Source: CAZYJR01 sp964647905 (GTDB taxonomy: Bacteria > Desulfobacterota > DSM-4660 > Desulfatiglandales > HGW-15). From it: 37,411 nt of DNA. Under the pieces are notes generated by a model. It was not told the origin of the DNA and made no database searches. It saw only the letters and a program-made list of their open reading frames with translations. The stretch lies in the NCBI GenBank assembly GCA_964647905.1, contig CAZYJR010000039.1, forward strand, positions 1-37,411, in the 5' to 3' direction. Within the stretch, counting starts at the first letter, position 1, and every line of letters starts with the position of its first letter. The position numbers and the translations under genes are program-made. This document shows, piece after piece, positions 1-8,461 of the stretch.

Positions 1-454
1 AGGGTGCCGCCGCGGGCGGGCTCGGGGCCATGGGATAGACAGCGGGCTCATGCAGTTTCGGGTGCCGGCACGGCGGAGCCAGGGGGTCCCCCACAGGCAA
101 GTCGCTGCGAGACGTCGCCCTCCCGCAAGGTCACGTCGGGAGAGAGCGCGTCCCGGTGCCTATCCGCATGGGAGCCATAAGAGTTTGACGGCGCTTGTTG
201 AAGGGTGCCGCATTGCTGAGGGAGTGTAGGGTGCCGCCGCGGGCGGGCTCGGGGCCATGGGATAGACAGCGGGCTCATGCAGTTTCGGGTGCCGGCACGG
301 CGGAGCCAGGGGGTCCCCCACAGGCAAGTCGCTGCGAGACGTCGCCCTCCCGCAAGGTCACGTCGGGAGAGAGCGCGTCCCGGTGCCTATCCGCATGGGA
401 GCCATAAGAGTTTGACGGCGCTTGTTGAAGGGTGCCGCATTGCTGAGGGAGTGT
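1..454. repeat. Two perfect tandem copies of a 227-bp unit upstream of gcvH
   Basis: Bases 1-227 and 228-454 read as identical by eye. A remnant follows at 455-483 that resembles the internal stretch 59-87. The unit is very G+C-rich and contains several GGTGCC words. Open frames exist on both strands, but 227 is not a multiple of three, so no frame runs through both copies as a protein repeat, and the translations look like low-complexity shadow ORFs. Because the array touches the window edge, the true copy number is unknown. It could be a genuine intergenic tandem repeat or an assembly duplication. I see no glycine riboswitch core in it although it precedes a glycine cleavage operon. Confidence 0.9.
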
Positions 455-531
455 GGGGTGCCGGTGCGGCGGAGCCGGGGGGTGGCCGTGTTCGGGTGAG
501 ATGGGAGACGTTTTGAGAGGAGGAGATCGGA
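455..531 (+). promoter_or_regulatory. Partial repeat remnant and gcvH ribosome binding site
   Basis: Bases 455-483 are a diverged, truncated continuation of the 227-bp array, matching 59-87 with a few changes. The rest is short leader sequence ending in a strong Shine-Dalgarno stretch (GAGAGGAGGAG, 515-525) placed before the ATG at 532. No convincing -35/-10 pair is visible between the repeat and the gene, so the promoter may lie inside the repeat or upstream of the window. Confidence 0.5.
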
Positions 532-942
532 ATGAAGGAGTTAAATGAGGTGGTGCTGCTCGAGGAGCTGCGGTACGCGGAGAGCCACGAGTGGGCAAGG
601 CTCGAGGCCGAGGGCAGGGTCAAGATCGGTATCAGCGATTATGCGCAGGACCAGTTGGGGGACATCGTGTTCCTGGAGCTCCCGGAAGAGGGCGCTTCAT
701 TGGAAAAAGGCGACCAGTTCGGGACCGTGGAGTCGGTTAAGGCGGTGGCCGAGATTTACGCCCCGGTCGGGGGAAGGGTGAGCGCGGTCAATGCGGAGCT
801 AGGCGAGGCCCCCGAGCTGGTGAACAAGGACCCTTACGGCCGGGGCTGGATGGTGGAGCTCGAGGGCGCCGACCGGGCCGAGTTGGACTCCCTCATGGGA
901 AGGGATGAATATCGGGCGAGACTGGAGAGTGAAGGGGAGTGA
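532..942 (+). CDS. gcvH: Glycine cleavage system H protein
   Basis: This 136-residue protein has the full H-protein fold signature. It carries the lipoylation motif ESVKA, with the lipoyl-accepting lysine at about residue 70, followed by AEIYAPVGG, and a C-terminal NKDPYGRGWM motif. The H protein is the cytosolic carrier that shuttles the aminomethyl group from the P protein to the T protein on its lipoyl arm. The ATG at 532 is chosen because a GAGGAG Shine-Dalgarno sits just upstream. gcvPA follows four bases after the stop, so the two are translationally close. No gcvT, lpd or lipoyl-attachment gene is in the window; gcvT could lie upstream of position 1. Confidence 0.97.
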   Translation: MKELNEVVLLEELRYAESHEWARLEAEGRVKIGISDYAQDQLGDIVFLELPEEGASLEKGDQFGTVESVKAVAEIYAPVGGRVSAVNAELGEAPELVNKDPYGRGWMVELEGADRAELDSLMGRDEYRARLESEGE

Positions 943-946
943 ACCA

Positions 947-2278
947 GTGAGATACCTGCCGCACACACACGAGGAGATAGCCGCCATGCTGGAGCGCGTA
1001 GGGGCGGGGACCCTGGACGAGCTCTTTTCAGCGGTGCCCGCGGACTGCCGAAGAAAGGGCCCCATGGATCTTCCCGGAGCGCTCAGCGAGTGGGATCTCC
1101 AGGAGCATCTCGGGGGCATGGCGGGTGAAAACGCCTGCGGGGCGGGCTGGACCTCTTTCATCGGAGCCGGGAGCTACGAGCATTACATCCCCGCCGTTGT
1201 GAGCCATATGGTGGGGAGGTCCGAGTTCTACACCGCATATACGCCCTACCAGCCCGAGATGACCCAAGGGACCCTCCAGGCGGTCTACGAGTACCAGACG
1301 CTGATCACCAGGCTCCTGGGGCTGGATGTAGCCAACGCCTCGCTCTATGACGGCGCCTCGGCCCTGGCCGAGGCGGTGCTGATGGCCGTGCGGGTGACCG
1401 GGCGGCAGGCGGTGGCGGTCTCACGTGCGGTCCACCCCCACTACCGCCATGTGGTCCGGACCTACCTAGGCCCCACGGGCTACCAGATTCTGGAGCTCCC
1501 TGTGGGCGAGGACGGGACCACCGATCTTTCCCCGGTGGAGGGGCGGGATGATCTGGCCGCCGTGGCGGTCCAGTCCCCGAACTTCTTCGGGTGCATCGAA
1601 GACCTCTCGTCCGCAGCGGGCAAGGCCCATGAGGCCGGCGCCCTCCTGGCGGCCGCCTTCACCGAGCCTCTCGCCTTCGGGCTCATCAAGTCCCCGGGCG
1701 TCCAGGGGGCGGACATCGCCTGCGGGGAGGGACAAAGCTTCGGGGTCTCCCAGTCCTTCGGCGGGCCTCTGCTCGGGATCTTCGCCACCCGCAGGGAGTT
1801 TCTGAGAAGCGTACCTGGACGGCTGGTGGGAAAGACCGTGGACGAGGAGGGAAGGCGCGGGTTCGTGTTGACCCTGGCCACCAGGGAGCAGCATATCCGC
1901 CGCGAGAAGGCCACTTCCAACATCTGCACCAACAACAGCCTGTGCGCGCTGGCAGCGGCGGTTTACCTGGCCTCCCTGGGCGGGAGCGGCCTCAGGGAGC
2001 TGGCCCGTCTCAACTATGACAAGGCGGAGTATCTGAAGTCGAGGCTCGAGGAGGCGGGCTTTGCCCCCGCCTTCGCCGCCCCCACCTTCAACGAGTTCGT
2101 GGTGCGCGAGCCGTCGGGGTTCGAACGGATCAGGGAGAGGCTCATGGAGAGAAGGGTGGTGGCGGGGCTGCCTCTTTCCCGATGGTATCCGGAGCTGGAG
2201 GGGCACTATCTATTCTGTGCGACCGAGACCAAGACGGCCGAGGCCATGGACGCCCTGGCAAGGGAGGCGGCATCATGA
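947..2278 (+). CDS. gcvPA: Glycine dehydrogenase (decarboxylating) subunit 1, P protein alpha
   Basis: This 443-residue protein matches the N-terminal half of the P protein, which in many bacteria and archaea is split into two polypeptides. With GcvPB it forms the PLP-dependent enzyme that decarboxylates glycine and loads aminomethyl onto GcvH. Recognisable features are an N-terminal PHTHEEIAAML segment, SFIGAGSYEHYIP, YTPYQPEMTQGTLQ and the C-terminal TSNICTNNSLCAL region. I prefer the GTG at 947 over the in-frame ATG at 905: the latter would overlap gcvH by 38 bases and add a non-conserved tail, while AGGGGAG lies at a suitable distance before the GTG. The stop overlaps the gcvPB start in an ATGA arrangement, indicating translational coupling. 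Confidence 0.95.
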   Translation: MRYLPHTHEEIAAMLERVGAGTLDELFSAVPADCRRKGPMDLPGALSEWDLQEHLGGMAGENACGAGWTSFIGAGSYEHYIPAVVSHMVGRSEFYTAYTPYQPEMTQGTLQAVYEYQTLITRLLGLDVANASLYDGASALAEAVLMAVRVTGRQAVAVSRAVHPHYRHVVRTYLGPTGYQILELPVGEDGTTDLSPVEGRDDLAAVAVQSPNFFGCIEDLSSAAGKAHEAGALLAAAFTEPLAFGLIKSPGVQGADIACGEGQSFGVSQSFGGPLLGIFATRREFLRSVPGRLVGKTVDEEGRRGFVLTLATREQHIRREKATSNICTNNSLCALAAAVYLASLGGSGLRELARLNYDKAEYLKSRLEEAGFAPAFAAPTFNEFVVREPSGFERIRERLMERRVVAGLPLSRWYPELEGHYLFCATETKTAEAMDALAREAAS

Positions 2279-3735
2279 AGGAGACCATGGGGACCACAGG
2301 ACTGGTGCTGAACGAGCCGCTCCTCTGGGAAAAGGGGGGCAGGGGAAAGGCGGGGTTTTCCCTGCCTGCGCGCGACGTGGACCGGGCGCCTCTTCCCCCC
2401 GGCTTGGCGGCCGGGGAGATCCCGGATCTCCCCGACCTCTCCGAGGTGGACGTGGTCAGGCACTACACCCGCCTCAGCCAGTGGAACTTCGGGGTGGACA
2501 CCGGCATGTACCCCTTGGGCTCCTGCACCATGAAGTACAATCCCAAGATCAACGAGAGGCTGGCGGCCCTGGAGGGGTTTGCAGGCGCCCATCCGTTGCT
2601 ACCGCCGGATCTCTCCCAGGGCGCCCTGAAACTCATGTACGAGCTGGAGCGGCTGCTGGCAGAGATAACCGGGATGAAGGCGGTGAGCCTCCAGCCGGCG
2701 GCGGGCGCCCAGGGCGAGCTCACCGGCATGCTCCTTATCCATGCCTGGCACCGGAGCCGTGGAGACCAGCGGAAAAAGATCCTGGTCCCGGACACGGCAC
2801 ACGGCACCAACCCGGCCAGTGCCGCCCTTTGCGGCTACCGCCCGGTGCCGGTGGCATCGGGCGAAAGGGGCGGTTTGACGCTCGAGGCGGTGGAGCGGGT
2901 CATGGACGATGAAACCGCCGGGATCATGATCACCAACCCGAACACCCTGGGTCTTTTCGAGGAGAATATAGCGGAGATAGCCGGGGTGGTTCACCAAAGG
3001 GGAGGGCTGGTCTACGGCGACGGCGCCAACATGAACGCGGTCATGGGGGTGGTGGATGCGGCGGCCATGGGGGTGGACGTGCTCCACCTGAATCTGCACA
3101 AGACCTTTTCCACGCCTCACGGCGGCGGCGGCCCGGGTTCCGGGCCGGTCTGTGTGAACGAGACCCTGGAGCCCTTCCTCCCGGTCCCCAGGGTGGTGAA
3201 GCAGGGGGGAAAATACACCCTGTCATACGACCTTCCCGAGTCGGTGGGCCGGCTCCACACCTTCCACGGCAACTTCGGGGTGATGATCAAGGCCTACGCC
3301 TACATAATGAGCATGGGCGCGGAGGGTCTGGAGAAGGCGAGCAAGCTGGCGGTCTTGAACGCCAACTACATCAAGGAGAGCCTGAAGGATTGCTATCACC
3401 TGCCCTATGACCGGACCTGCATGCACGAGTGCGTCTTCACCGACCGCAATCAGAAGCAGCGCAAGGTGACCACGCTGGACGTGGCGAAGCGGCTCATGGA
3501 CTACGGCTTCCACCCGCCCACCATCTATTTCCCCTTGGTCGTGAGCGGGGCGCTGATGGTGGAGCCCACCGAGACCGAGTCCAAGGACGAGCTCGACCTC
3601 TTCGTGGAGGCAATGCGCGGAATAGCCGGGGAGGCCGAGGAAGAGCCGGACAGGCTGCGAGCGGCGCCGTCCAAGACCAAGCTCAGGCGCCTGGACGAGA
3701 CCACGGCGGCCCGCAAACCCTGCCTGGCGGGCTGA
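2275..3735 (+). CDS. gcvPB: Glycine dehydrogenase (decarboxylating) subunit 2, P protein beta
   Basis: This 486-residue protein is the PLP-binding half of the split P protein. The motif HLNLHKTFSTPHGGGGPGSG holds the Schiff-base lysine at about residue 276. MYPLGSCTMKYNPK and the AHGTNPASAA segment are typical of the family. The ATG at 2275 overlaps the gcvPA stop by four bases, so the open frame upstream of it is not used. The gene ends six bases before the convergent gdhA stop codon, with no room for a dedicated terminator. Released ammonia from glycine cleavage could feed the nearby glutamate dehydrogenase; that link is inference from proximity. Confidence 0.96.
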   Translation: MKETMGTTGLVLNEPLLWEKGGRGKAGFSLPARDVDRAPLPPGLAAGEIPDLPDLSEVDVVRHYTRLSQWNFGVDTGMYPLGSCTMKYNPKINERLAALEGFAGAHPLLPPDLSQGALKLMYELERLLAEITGMKAVSLQPAAGAQGELTGMLLIHAWHRSRGDQRKKILVPDTAHGTNPASAALCGYRPVPVASGERGGLTLEAVERVMDDETAGIMITNPNTLGLFEENIAEIAGVVHQRGGLVYGDGANMNAVMGVVDAAAMGVDVLHLNLHKTFSTPHGGGGPGSGPVCVNETLEPFLPVPRVVKQGGKYTLSYDLPESVGRLHTFHGNFGVMIKAYAYIMSMGAEGLEKASKLAVLNANYIKESLKDCYHLPYDRTCMHECVFTDRNQKQRKVTTLDVAKRLMDYGFHPPTIYFPLVVSGALMVEPTETESKDELDLFVEAMRGIAGEAEEEPDRLRAAPSKTKLRRLDETTAARKPCLAG

Positions 3736-3741
3736 TGGCGG

Positions 3742-5091
3742 CTATACCAGGCCCTGGTCCAGCATGGCGTTCACCACGGCCACGAACCCCGCGGTGTTGG
3801 CCCCGACCACGTAGTTTCCAGGGGCCCCGTACTCCTCGGCCGCCTGGGTGCATGTCCGGTGGATGCCCTTCATGATCTCCCTCAGGCGCTTGTCCACTTC
3901 TTCCCTGGGCCAACTCAGGCGCATGCTGTTCTGGGCCATCTCCAGGCCGGATACCGCCACCCCGCCCGCATTGGCCGCCTTGCCCGGGCCGTAGAGGATC
4001 TTCCTGTCCAGGAATATGTCCGCCGCCTCAGGGGTGGAGGGCATGTTCGCTCCCTCGCAGACCAGGCTCACCCCGCCGGCCATCAGGTTCTCCGCGTCCT
4101 TTGCGCCTATCTCGTTCTCGGTGGCGCAGGGGAAGGCGCAGTCGGCCTTGTGGCTCCAGAGGGGGTTGTACTCCAGGGTGGAGTCCGCTTCGGTGTAAAG
4201 GGTCTCCGAGTATTTCTCCACGTACTCGCTGATGCGTCCCCTTCGGACATTCTTCAGGCGCTTTACAAAGTCCAGCTTGCCCTTGTCTATGCCCTCCTCA
4301 TCGTAGATGTACCCGGAGGAGTCGGACAGCGTCACCACCTTGGCCCCCATCTCTATCAGCTTCTCCACCGTGTGCTGGGCCACGTTGCCCGAACCGCTGA
4401 CCAGGCAGACCTCGCCCTCCAGGGTCCGGCCGGCGCCTGCAAGCATTTCCTGGGCGAAGTAGACGCAGCCGTATCCCGTGGCCTCGGGCCGGATGAGGCT
4501 CCCGCCCCAGCCCAGTCCCTTGCCGGTCAGGACCCCGGTGAACTCATTGCGGAGCTTCTTGTACATGCCGAAGAGGAAGCCTATCTCCCTCGCCCCGACT
4601 CCGATATCCCCTGCGGGGACGTCCGTGTCCGGGCCTATGTGACGGAAGAGCTCGGTCATGAAGGCCTGGCAGAAACGCATCACCTCATCGTCCGATTTCC
4701 CCTTGGGGTCGAAGTCGGAGCCTCCCTTGCCTCCTCCCATGTTCAGGGTGGTGAGCGCGTTCTTGAAGACCTGCTCAAAGGCGAGGAACTTGAGGATGCT
4801 CAGGTTGACCGAGGGGTGGAAGCGCAGCCCGCCCTTGTAAGGGCCGAGGGCGCTGTTCATCTGGATCCTGAACCCGCGGTTCACGTGGACCTGGCCCTGG
4901 TCGTCCATCCACGGCACCCGGAACATCACCACCCGCTCGGGTTCGGTTATCCTCTCCAGCACCGCCTTGCGCCGGTACTCCGGGTTGCGGTCCAGGACCG
5001 GCTGCACCGATTCCAGGACCTCCTGAACCGCCTGATGGAATTCCTTTTCATGCGGATCCCTTGTCCTTATCCACTTGACTGCGTCCGACAT
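3742..5091 (-). CDS. gdhA: Glutamate dehydrogenase, hexameric NADP-type
   Basis: This 449-residue protein is the length of the E. coli-type hexameric GDH that reductively aminates 2-oxoglutarate with ammonium. Family motifs are intact: QMNSALGPYKGGLRFHPSVN, the catalytic-lysine loop GGGKGGSDFDPKGKSD (lysine near residue 122), the PAGDIGVGAREIGFLFG stretch and the Rossmann segment VSGSGNVAQH. The NADP preference is inferred from overall similarity to this clade. The ATG at 5091 is chosen because AGGAGG lies six bases upstream; a TTG two codons earlier sits directly against that site. It starts 36 bases after the stop of the double-receiver/PEP-synthase-like gene, so the two are probably co-transcribed. 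Confidence 0.96.
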   Translation of the reverse strand: MSDAVKWIRTRDPHEKEFHQAVQEVLESVQPVLDRNPEYRRKAVLERITEPERVVMFRVPWMDDQGQVHVNRGFRIQMNSALGPYKGGLRFHPSVNLSILKFLAFEQVFKNALTTLNMGGGKGGSDFDPKGKSDDEVMRFCQAFMTELFRHIGPDTDVPAGDIGVGAREIGFLFGMYKKLRNEFTGVLTGKGLGWGGSLIRPEATGYGCVYFAQEMLAGAGRTLEGEVCLVSGSGNVAQHTVEKLIEMGAKVVTLSDSSGYIYDEEGIDKGKLDFVKRLKNVRRGRISEYVEKYSETLYTEADSTLEYNPLWSHKADCAFPCATENEIGAKDAENLMAGGVSLVCEGANMPSTPEAADIFLDRKILYGPGKAANAGGVAVSGLEMAQNSMRLSWPREEVDKRLREIMKGIHRTCTQAAEEYGAPGNYVVGANTAGFVAVVNAMLDQGLV

Positions 5092-5127
5092 TTGCAACCT
5101 CCTAGTTGAAATGGATTTGTTTCCTGT

Positions 5128-8100
5128 TCAGGCGCTTGTTTCCATGTCAGGCGGCATTATCACGCACTGTGAAGTACGGCCGTCGATCTTTATGGTAAGC
5201 GGCCCCTCCAGCCTTACATGGCGCACGTAAGCGCTCTCCTGATTCGGGGGCCTCGACTCCAGCCACTCCCAGTCCATGTGGTCATCGGACCCGGAGTCCT
5301 CCTCCACGGTGATGTAGGGGATACCCAGGGAGGTGATGTTCTGGAAGAAGTGGGAACCCTGCGAGGCGTCCACCTTGAGCTTTTGGTTCCTGAGCTCTAT
5401 CATGGCCCCCACGCCGGAGATGTGGTTCCATTGAACCGGGATGCCCAGCCATCGGTCGGCGGTGCCCCAGCGGCCCGGACCCACCAGGAGGTAGGAGCGC
5501 TTCTCCTTGACCAGGCGCCCGTTCAGCGCATTGATCTCCTCGGCCATCTTCGGGGTTGCCTCCACCTGAAAGGCGTCCGGCTTCACATAAACGATGTCGC
5601 AGATTCTGCGGTTGCGGCCGTGGCCGAGTGCGTGCTCCGAGCGGCAGAAGGCCCGCCCCATGTCCTCCTCCTTTATCCGTACGTCCAGGTGCTCGAGCTC
5701 AGCGGCCATGGGCCGCATCTGCAGGAAGTAGAACTCCGACTTGGGTTCGCCCTCCCGGCCAAGGTTGACTGAGAACTCTATTTCCACCGGGCAGCCCATG
5801 CCCTTCCTGGAGAGCTCCAGGAGCTCGGAGAGGATCCCGGGCAGAGGGAAGCTCCCGTGCTTGAGCACCTGTGCGAAGGTCAGGACCTTGGGGCCGGGCA
5901 TGTAGCCCGTGTCCCTTATGCGGTTCTCCTGGGGGAGGTAAGTCGCGGCCAGGTTCTTGACCGGGAACTCGTCCTCGGCCTCGTCCAGCTCCCTCTTTAT
6001 CAGGTTGGAGTCCTTGAACAGGCCCGGATCCTCCGGATAGCCGCTCAAGCGCAAGGCGTAGAAGTATCGCTGGCTGTTCCTGAGCATGTCCTCCACCGTG
6101 GAAAACTGCGGGAGTATGTTGGGGTGTACCGGAGAAAACCTCAGGGACCGCTCCCCGTCAACCACGGTCTTACCCATACCGAGGGCGATGTTGGCGATTC
6201 CGTCCTCGGGGCGCATCCTGGAGAAAGGGTAGTAGTTGTGGGATTGTGCCACCCCGGCCAGCGCCGGGTAGAAGAACCCGCCGTAGGCCTCGCCCGCCAA
6301 CTGCTGGACAATGACGGCCATGGCCTCCTCGTGGGGCTGGTTCAGGGTGTTCCTGGAAAAGGACTTGGGGGCCTCGTAAAAGGTGGAGGCGTATACCAGC
6401 TTTATGGCGATGATCAGCTGCTTGAGCCTTATCCCCGGGTCCGGGTGGTTGTTGGGGATCATGTAGGTGTGGTAGAGCCCGGCATAGGGCTGGAACTGAG
6501 CGTCCTCCAAGAGGCTGGATGATCGGACCGACAAGGGGAAACCGGCCTGAGCCAGAAAGGCCTCCAGCTCTTGGACCAGCCACGGGGGCATCTCCGCGGC
6601 CAGGAAGCGCTCGGCCACCTCGCTGTCCGTAAAGCCGTTCTTGCTCAAGTAACGGAGCTGGTTTTGCTCCACGAAGGACTCGAATCCGTCCGTGGTGACC
6701 ACCAGGGTCTTGGGGATCTGGATGGCCACGCCCGGGAATTTCTCGTGGATCTCCCCGTGCTCCTGGAGCATGGTGGTCATGAAGGCCAGCCCCCTGGCCT
6801 TGCCTCCGAGGGAGCCCTGGCCCATCTTGACGAAGTCCATTATGTCCACGTCATAGGTCCCGCCCTTGAACTGGGCCACCACCCCCTTCTGGCGCAGCTT
6901 CCGCAGGGCGTGGATATTGCTTATCAGGTAGTCTCTCAGCTCCTCCGCGGTGCCGAACTCCTCGGCCTTTACCTCCCTGAACCTGGATGCCAGGGTGATC
7001 TCGGAGCGCCCCATGATCCAGTTGGAGAAGTGGTTTCGCCGGGCGTGGTACCAGAGGGACTCCTCGGGTATCTCCCTGATCTTAAGCTCCAGGGCCCTGA
7101 GGTCCGACGCCCTGTCTATCTCGCCCCCGTCGGGGAGCCGGAACACGAAGTCCCCGAAGCCCAAATGGGTGAGGAAAAACTCGTGCAGTTCCGCCAGGAG
7201 GTTGGGGGAGTTCTTGTCCAGGAAGACCGCCGGGATTTGCCGGGCCTTTTCCCGGTTCCCGGGCTCCGAGCTCAACATCAGGAGCGGCAGATCGGGTATC
7301 TCCCGCCGCATCTCCCGGAGCAGCCTGAATCCGGCCTCCGGGTCCAGGTCACCCTCGCGGGGTATGCGGACATCGGATATTATGCCGAAGAGATAGGGCT
7401 TGAACTTCCTGCACAGGTCAAGCGCCTCCTCGTAGTCCTCCGCGTGCAGGATCTTGGGCCTGGCCCTCATGGTGAGCAGGCGGTGCTCCTCGTTAAGGCC
7501 GCTCTCAAGCACCGCCTGGGTCTGCTTCACCACCTCCTTGTAGATCAGGGGGAGGAACGTGGAATAGTAGACCGGGGAGTCCTCCACCAGGATCAGGACC
7601 CTCACCTGGGCGCGCCGGGTGTCGTGGTCCGCGTTGAGGCGGTCCTCGGCGTTCTTGACCAAGGCCAGGAGGAGGTCGGAGTTGCCCGTCCATACGAATA
7701 TCTTGTCAATGCCGCTGGGATCGGTGTTTTCCGGGGGCGGGTACACGCCCCGCAGGCCGTGGGTGAGTAGGATCACCGGGAGATAGGGTTTTTTCTTCTT
7801 GACCTCGATCCCGAACCTGAAGGCGTCCATCTCGCCCACGTGGGGCATGGTGATCACCATGTCGAACCGCTTGCGGTCAAGGAGGCCCAGGGCCTCACTG
7901 GCCGACGGGATCCGCATGACCCTTGGGGGTTGGCTCAGGTTGAGGCCGCTGTACTCGTTGATAATGCGGGAGGCCAGGCTCCCGTCCTCCTCCAGGATAT
8001 AGGCGTCGTAAGGGCTGGAGACCAGGAGGATGTCCCGGACCTTGATGGACATGAGCTCGTGGAAGACCTTGAAGTTGGGATAGAACTCCTGCGACGGCCG

Positions 8101-8157
8101 ACCGTTGCACCCGGGCGCCGCAGGGTAGGCCTTCTCTTGGCTGCTCCTGGAGGTCAT
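5128..8157 (-). CDS. Double receiver-like domain protein fused to PEP-synthase-type nucleotide-binding domain
   Basis: The 1009-residue protein begins with two response-regulator-like modules. The first (about residues 40-160) is degenerate. The second (about 185-345) keeps a candidate phospho-acceptor in SDVRIP and a lysine in VFLDKNS. A PPDK_N/PEP-synthase ATP-binding domain follows (about 440-815), with VRSSSLLEDAQFQPYAG near residue 544 and ending in FYFLQMRPM. The last 200 residues contain LLVGPGRWGTADRWLGIPV and SQGSHFFQNITSLG. I see neither the phosphohistidine swivel motif nor the PEP-binding TIM barrel, so it is unlikely to be a complete PEP synthase. Proteins of this kind are usually named PEP/pyruvate-binding domain proteins; their function is unknown to me. 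The ATG at 8157 follows AAGGAGAG. It lies just upstream of gdhA. Confidence 0.85.
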   Translation of the reverse strand: MTSRSSQEKAYPAAPGCNGRPSQEFYPNFKVFHELMSIKVRDILLVSSPYDAYILEEDGSLASRIINEYSGLNLSQPPRVMRIPSASEALGLLDRKRFDMVITMPHVGEMDAFRFGIEVKKKKPYLPVILLTHGLRGVYPPPENTDPSGIDKIFVWTGNSDLLLALVKNAEDRLNADHDTRRAQVRVLILVEDSPVYYSTFLPLIYKEVVKQTQAVLESGLNEEHRLLTMRARPKILHAEDYEEALDLCRKFKPYLFGIISDVRIPREGDLDPEAGFRLLREMRREIPDLPLLMLSSEPGNREKARQIPAVFLDKNSPNLLAELHEFFLTHLGFGDFVFRLPDGGEIDRASDLRALELKIREIPEESLWYHARRNHFSNWIMGRSEITLASRFREVKAEEFGTAEELRDYLISNIHALRKLRQKGVVAQFKGGTYDVDIMDFVKMGQGSLGGKARGLAFMTTMLQEHGEIHEKFPGVAIQIPKTLVVTTDGFESFVEQNQLRYLSKNGFTDSEVAERFLAAEMPPWLVQELEAFLAQAGFPLSVRSSSLLEDAQFQPYAGLYHTYMIPNNHPDPGIRLKQLIIAIKLVYASTFYEAPKSFSRNTLNQPHEEAMAVIVQQLAGEAYGGFFYPALAGVAQSHNYYPFSRMRPEDGIANIALGMGKTVVDGERSLRFSPVHPNILPQFSTVEDMLRNSQRYFYALRLSGYPEDPGLFKDSNLIKRELDEAEDEFPVKNLAATYLPQENRIRDTGYMPGPKVLTFAQVLKHGSFPLPGILSELLELSRKGMGCPVEIEFSVNLGREGEPKSEFYFLQMRPMAAELEHLDVRIKEEDMGRAFCRSEHALGHGRNRRICDIVYVKPDAFQVEATPKMAEEINALNGRLVKEKRSYLLVGPGRWGTADRWLGIPVQWNHISGVGAMIELRNQKLKVDASQGSHFFQNITSLGIPYITVEEDSGSDDHMDWEWLESRPPNQESAYVRHVRLEGPLTIKIDGRTSQCVIMPPDMETSA

Positions 8158-8255
8158 CAGGCCGGTCTCTCTCCTTCCTGAATTATCGTGAAAACGCCTC
8201 GAGGGCAAGGATCACTGATTCGAAGAACGGGTCTTTTTCGATTCCGATAGCGATT
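8158..8255 (-). repeat. Leader of the receiver/PEP-synthase-like gene with one side of an AATCGN hexamer repeat
   Basis: Minus-strand leader directly upstream of the 8157 start. It holds the Shine-Dalgarno AAGGAGAG at about 8169-8177. At 8237-8255, next to the gap, it carries degenerate hexamer units of the form GNNATC/AATCGN, continuing those on the other side of the N run. No terminator-like hairpin is visible on this side. Confidence 0.6.
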
Positions 8256-8355
8256 NNNNNNNNNNNNNNNNNNNNNNNNNNNNNNNNNNNNNNNNNNNNN
8301 NNNNNNNNNNNNNNNNNNNNNNNNNNNNNNNNNNNNNNNNNNNNNNNNNNNNNNN
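8256..8355. other. Assembly gap of exactly 100 N
   Basis: Exactly 100 undetermined bases, a conventional placeholder for a gap of unknown size. Both flanks are degenerate GATTNC hexamer repeats, which is probably why assembly failed here. The true length and any feature inside are unknown. Confidence 0.98.
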
Positions 8356-8390
8356 TTGCGATACCGATTGCGATTGCGATTACGATTCCA
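8356..8390. repeat. Degenerate hexanucleotide repeat flanking the gap
   Basis: On the plus strand this stretch reads as successive CGATTN/CGATAN units: GATACC, GATTGC, GATTGC, GATTAC, GATTCC. The same type of unit appears at 8237-8255 on the other side of the gap, so one array probably spans it. Given the promoter at 8399-8427, the array would be transcribed as part of the 5' leader of the downstream minus-strand gene. Confidence 0.85.
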
Positions 8391-8398
8391 GAGGTAAT

Positions 8399-8427
8399 GA
8401 TATACGCCGCGCGGGGGCGGTTGTCAA
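8399..8427 (-). promoter_or_regulatory. Probable sigma70 promoter for the receiver/PEP-synthase-like gene and gdhA
   Basis: On the minus strand a perfect TTGACA (8422-8427) is followed after 17 bases by TATATC (8399-8404). Transcription would start near 8392 and run through the hexamer repeat and the gap to the ATG at 8157. It lies just beyond the end of the glutamate-synthase-like gene, giving the downstream pair its own promoter. Confidence 0.65.
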
Positions 8428-8461
8428 TCGTGCCGCCCGTACCCGGCCGTGCAAGGGAGAA

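Noticed and set aside
1..454. Glycine riboswitch in the gcvH leader
   Set aside because: Expected because of the operon, but the conserved glycine aptamer core is not recognisable in either strand of the repeat, and the 227-bp perfect duplication is unlike a natural tandem aptamer.
48..623. Minus-strand open frames across the 227-bp repeat
   Set aside because: They are low-complexity translations of a G+C-rich repeat, shift frame between copies, lack ribosome binding sites and carry no recognisable domain.
3859..5109. 416-residue plus-strand open frame antisense to gdhA
   Set aside because: A typical mirror frame in G+C-rich DNA; gdhA on the other strand has all family motifs and the antisense product has none.
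8237..8390. CRISPR array at the N gap
   Set aside because: The repeats are contiguous degenerate hexamers without spacers, and there are no cas genes.
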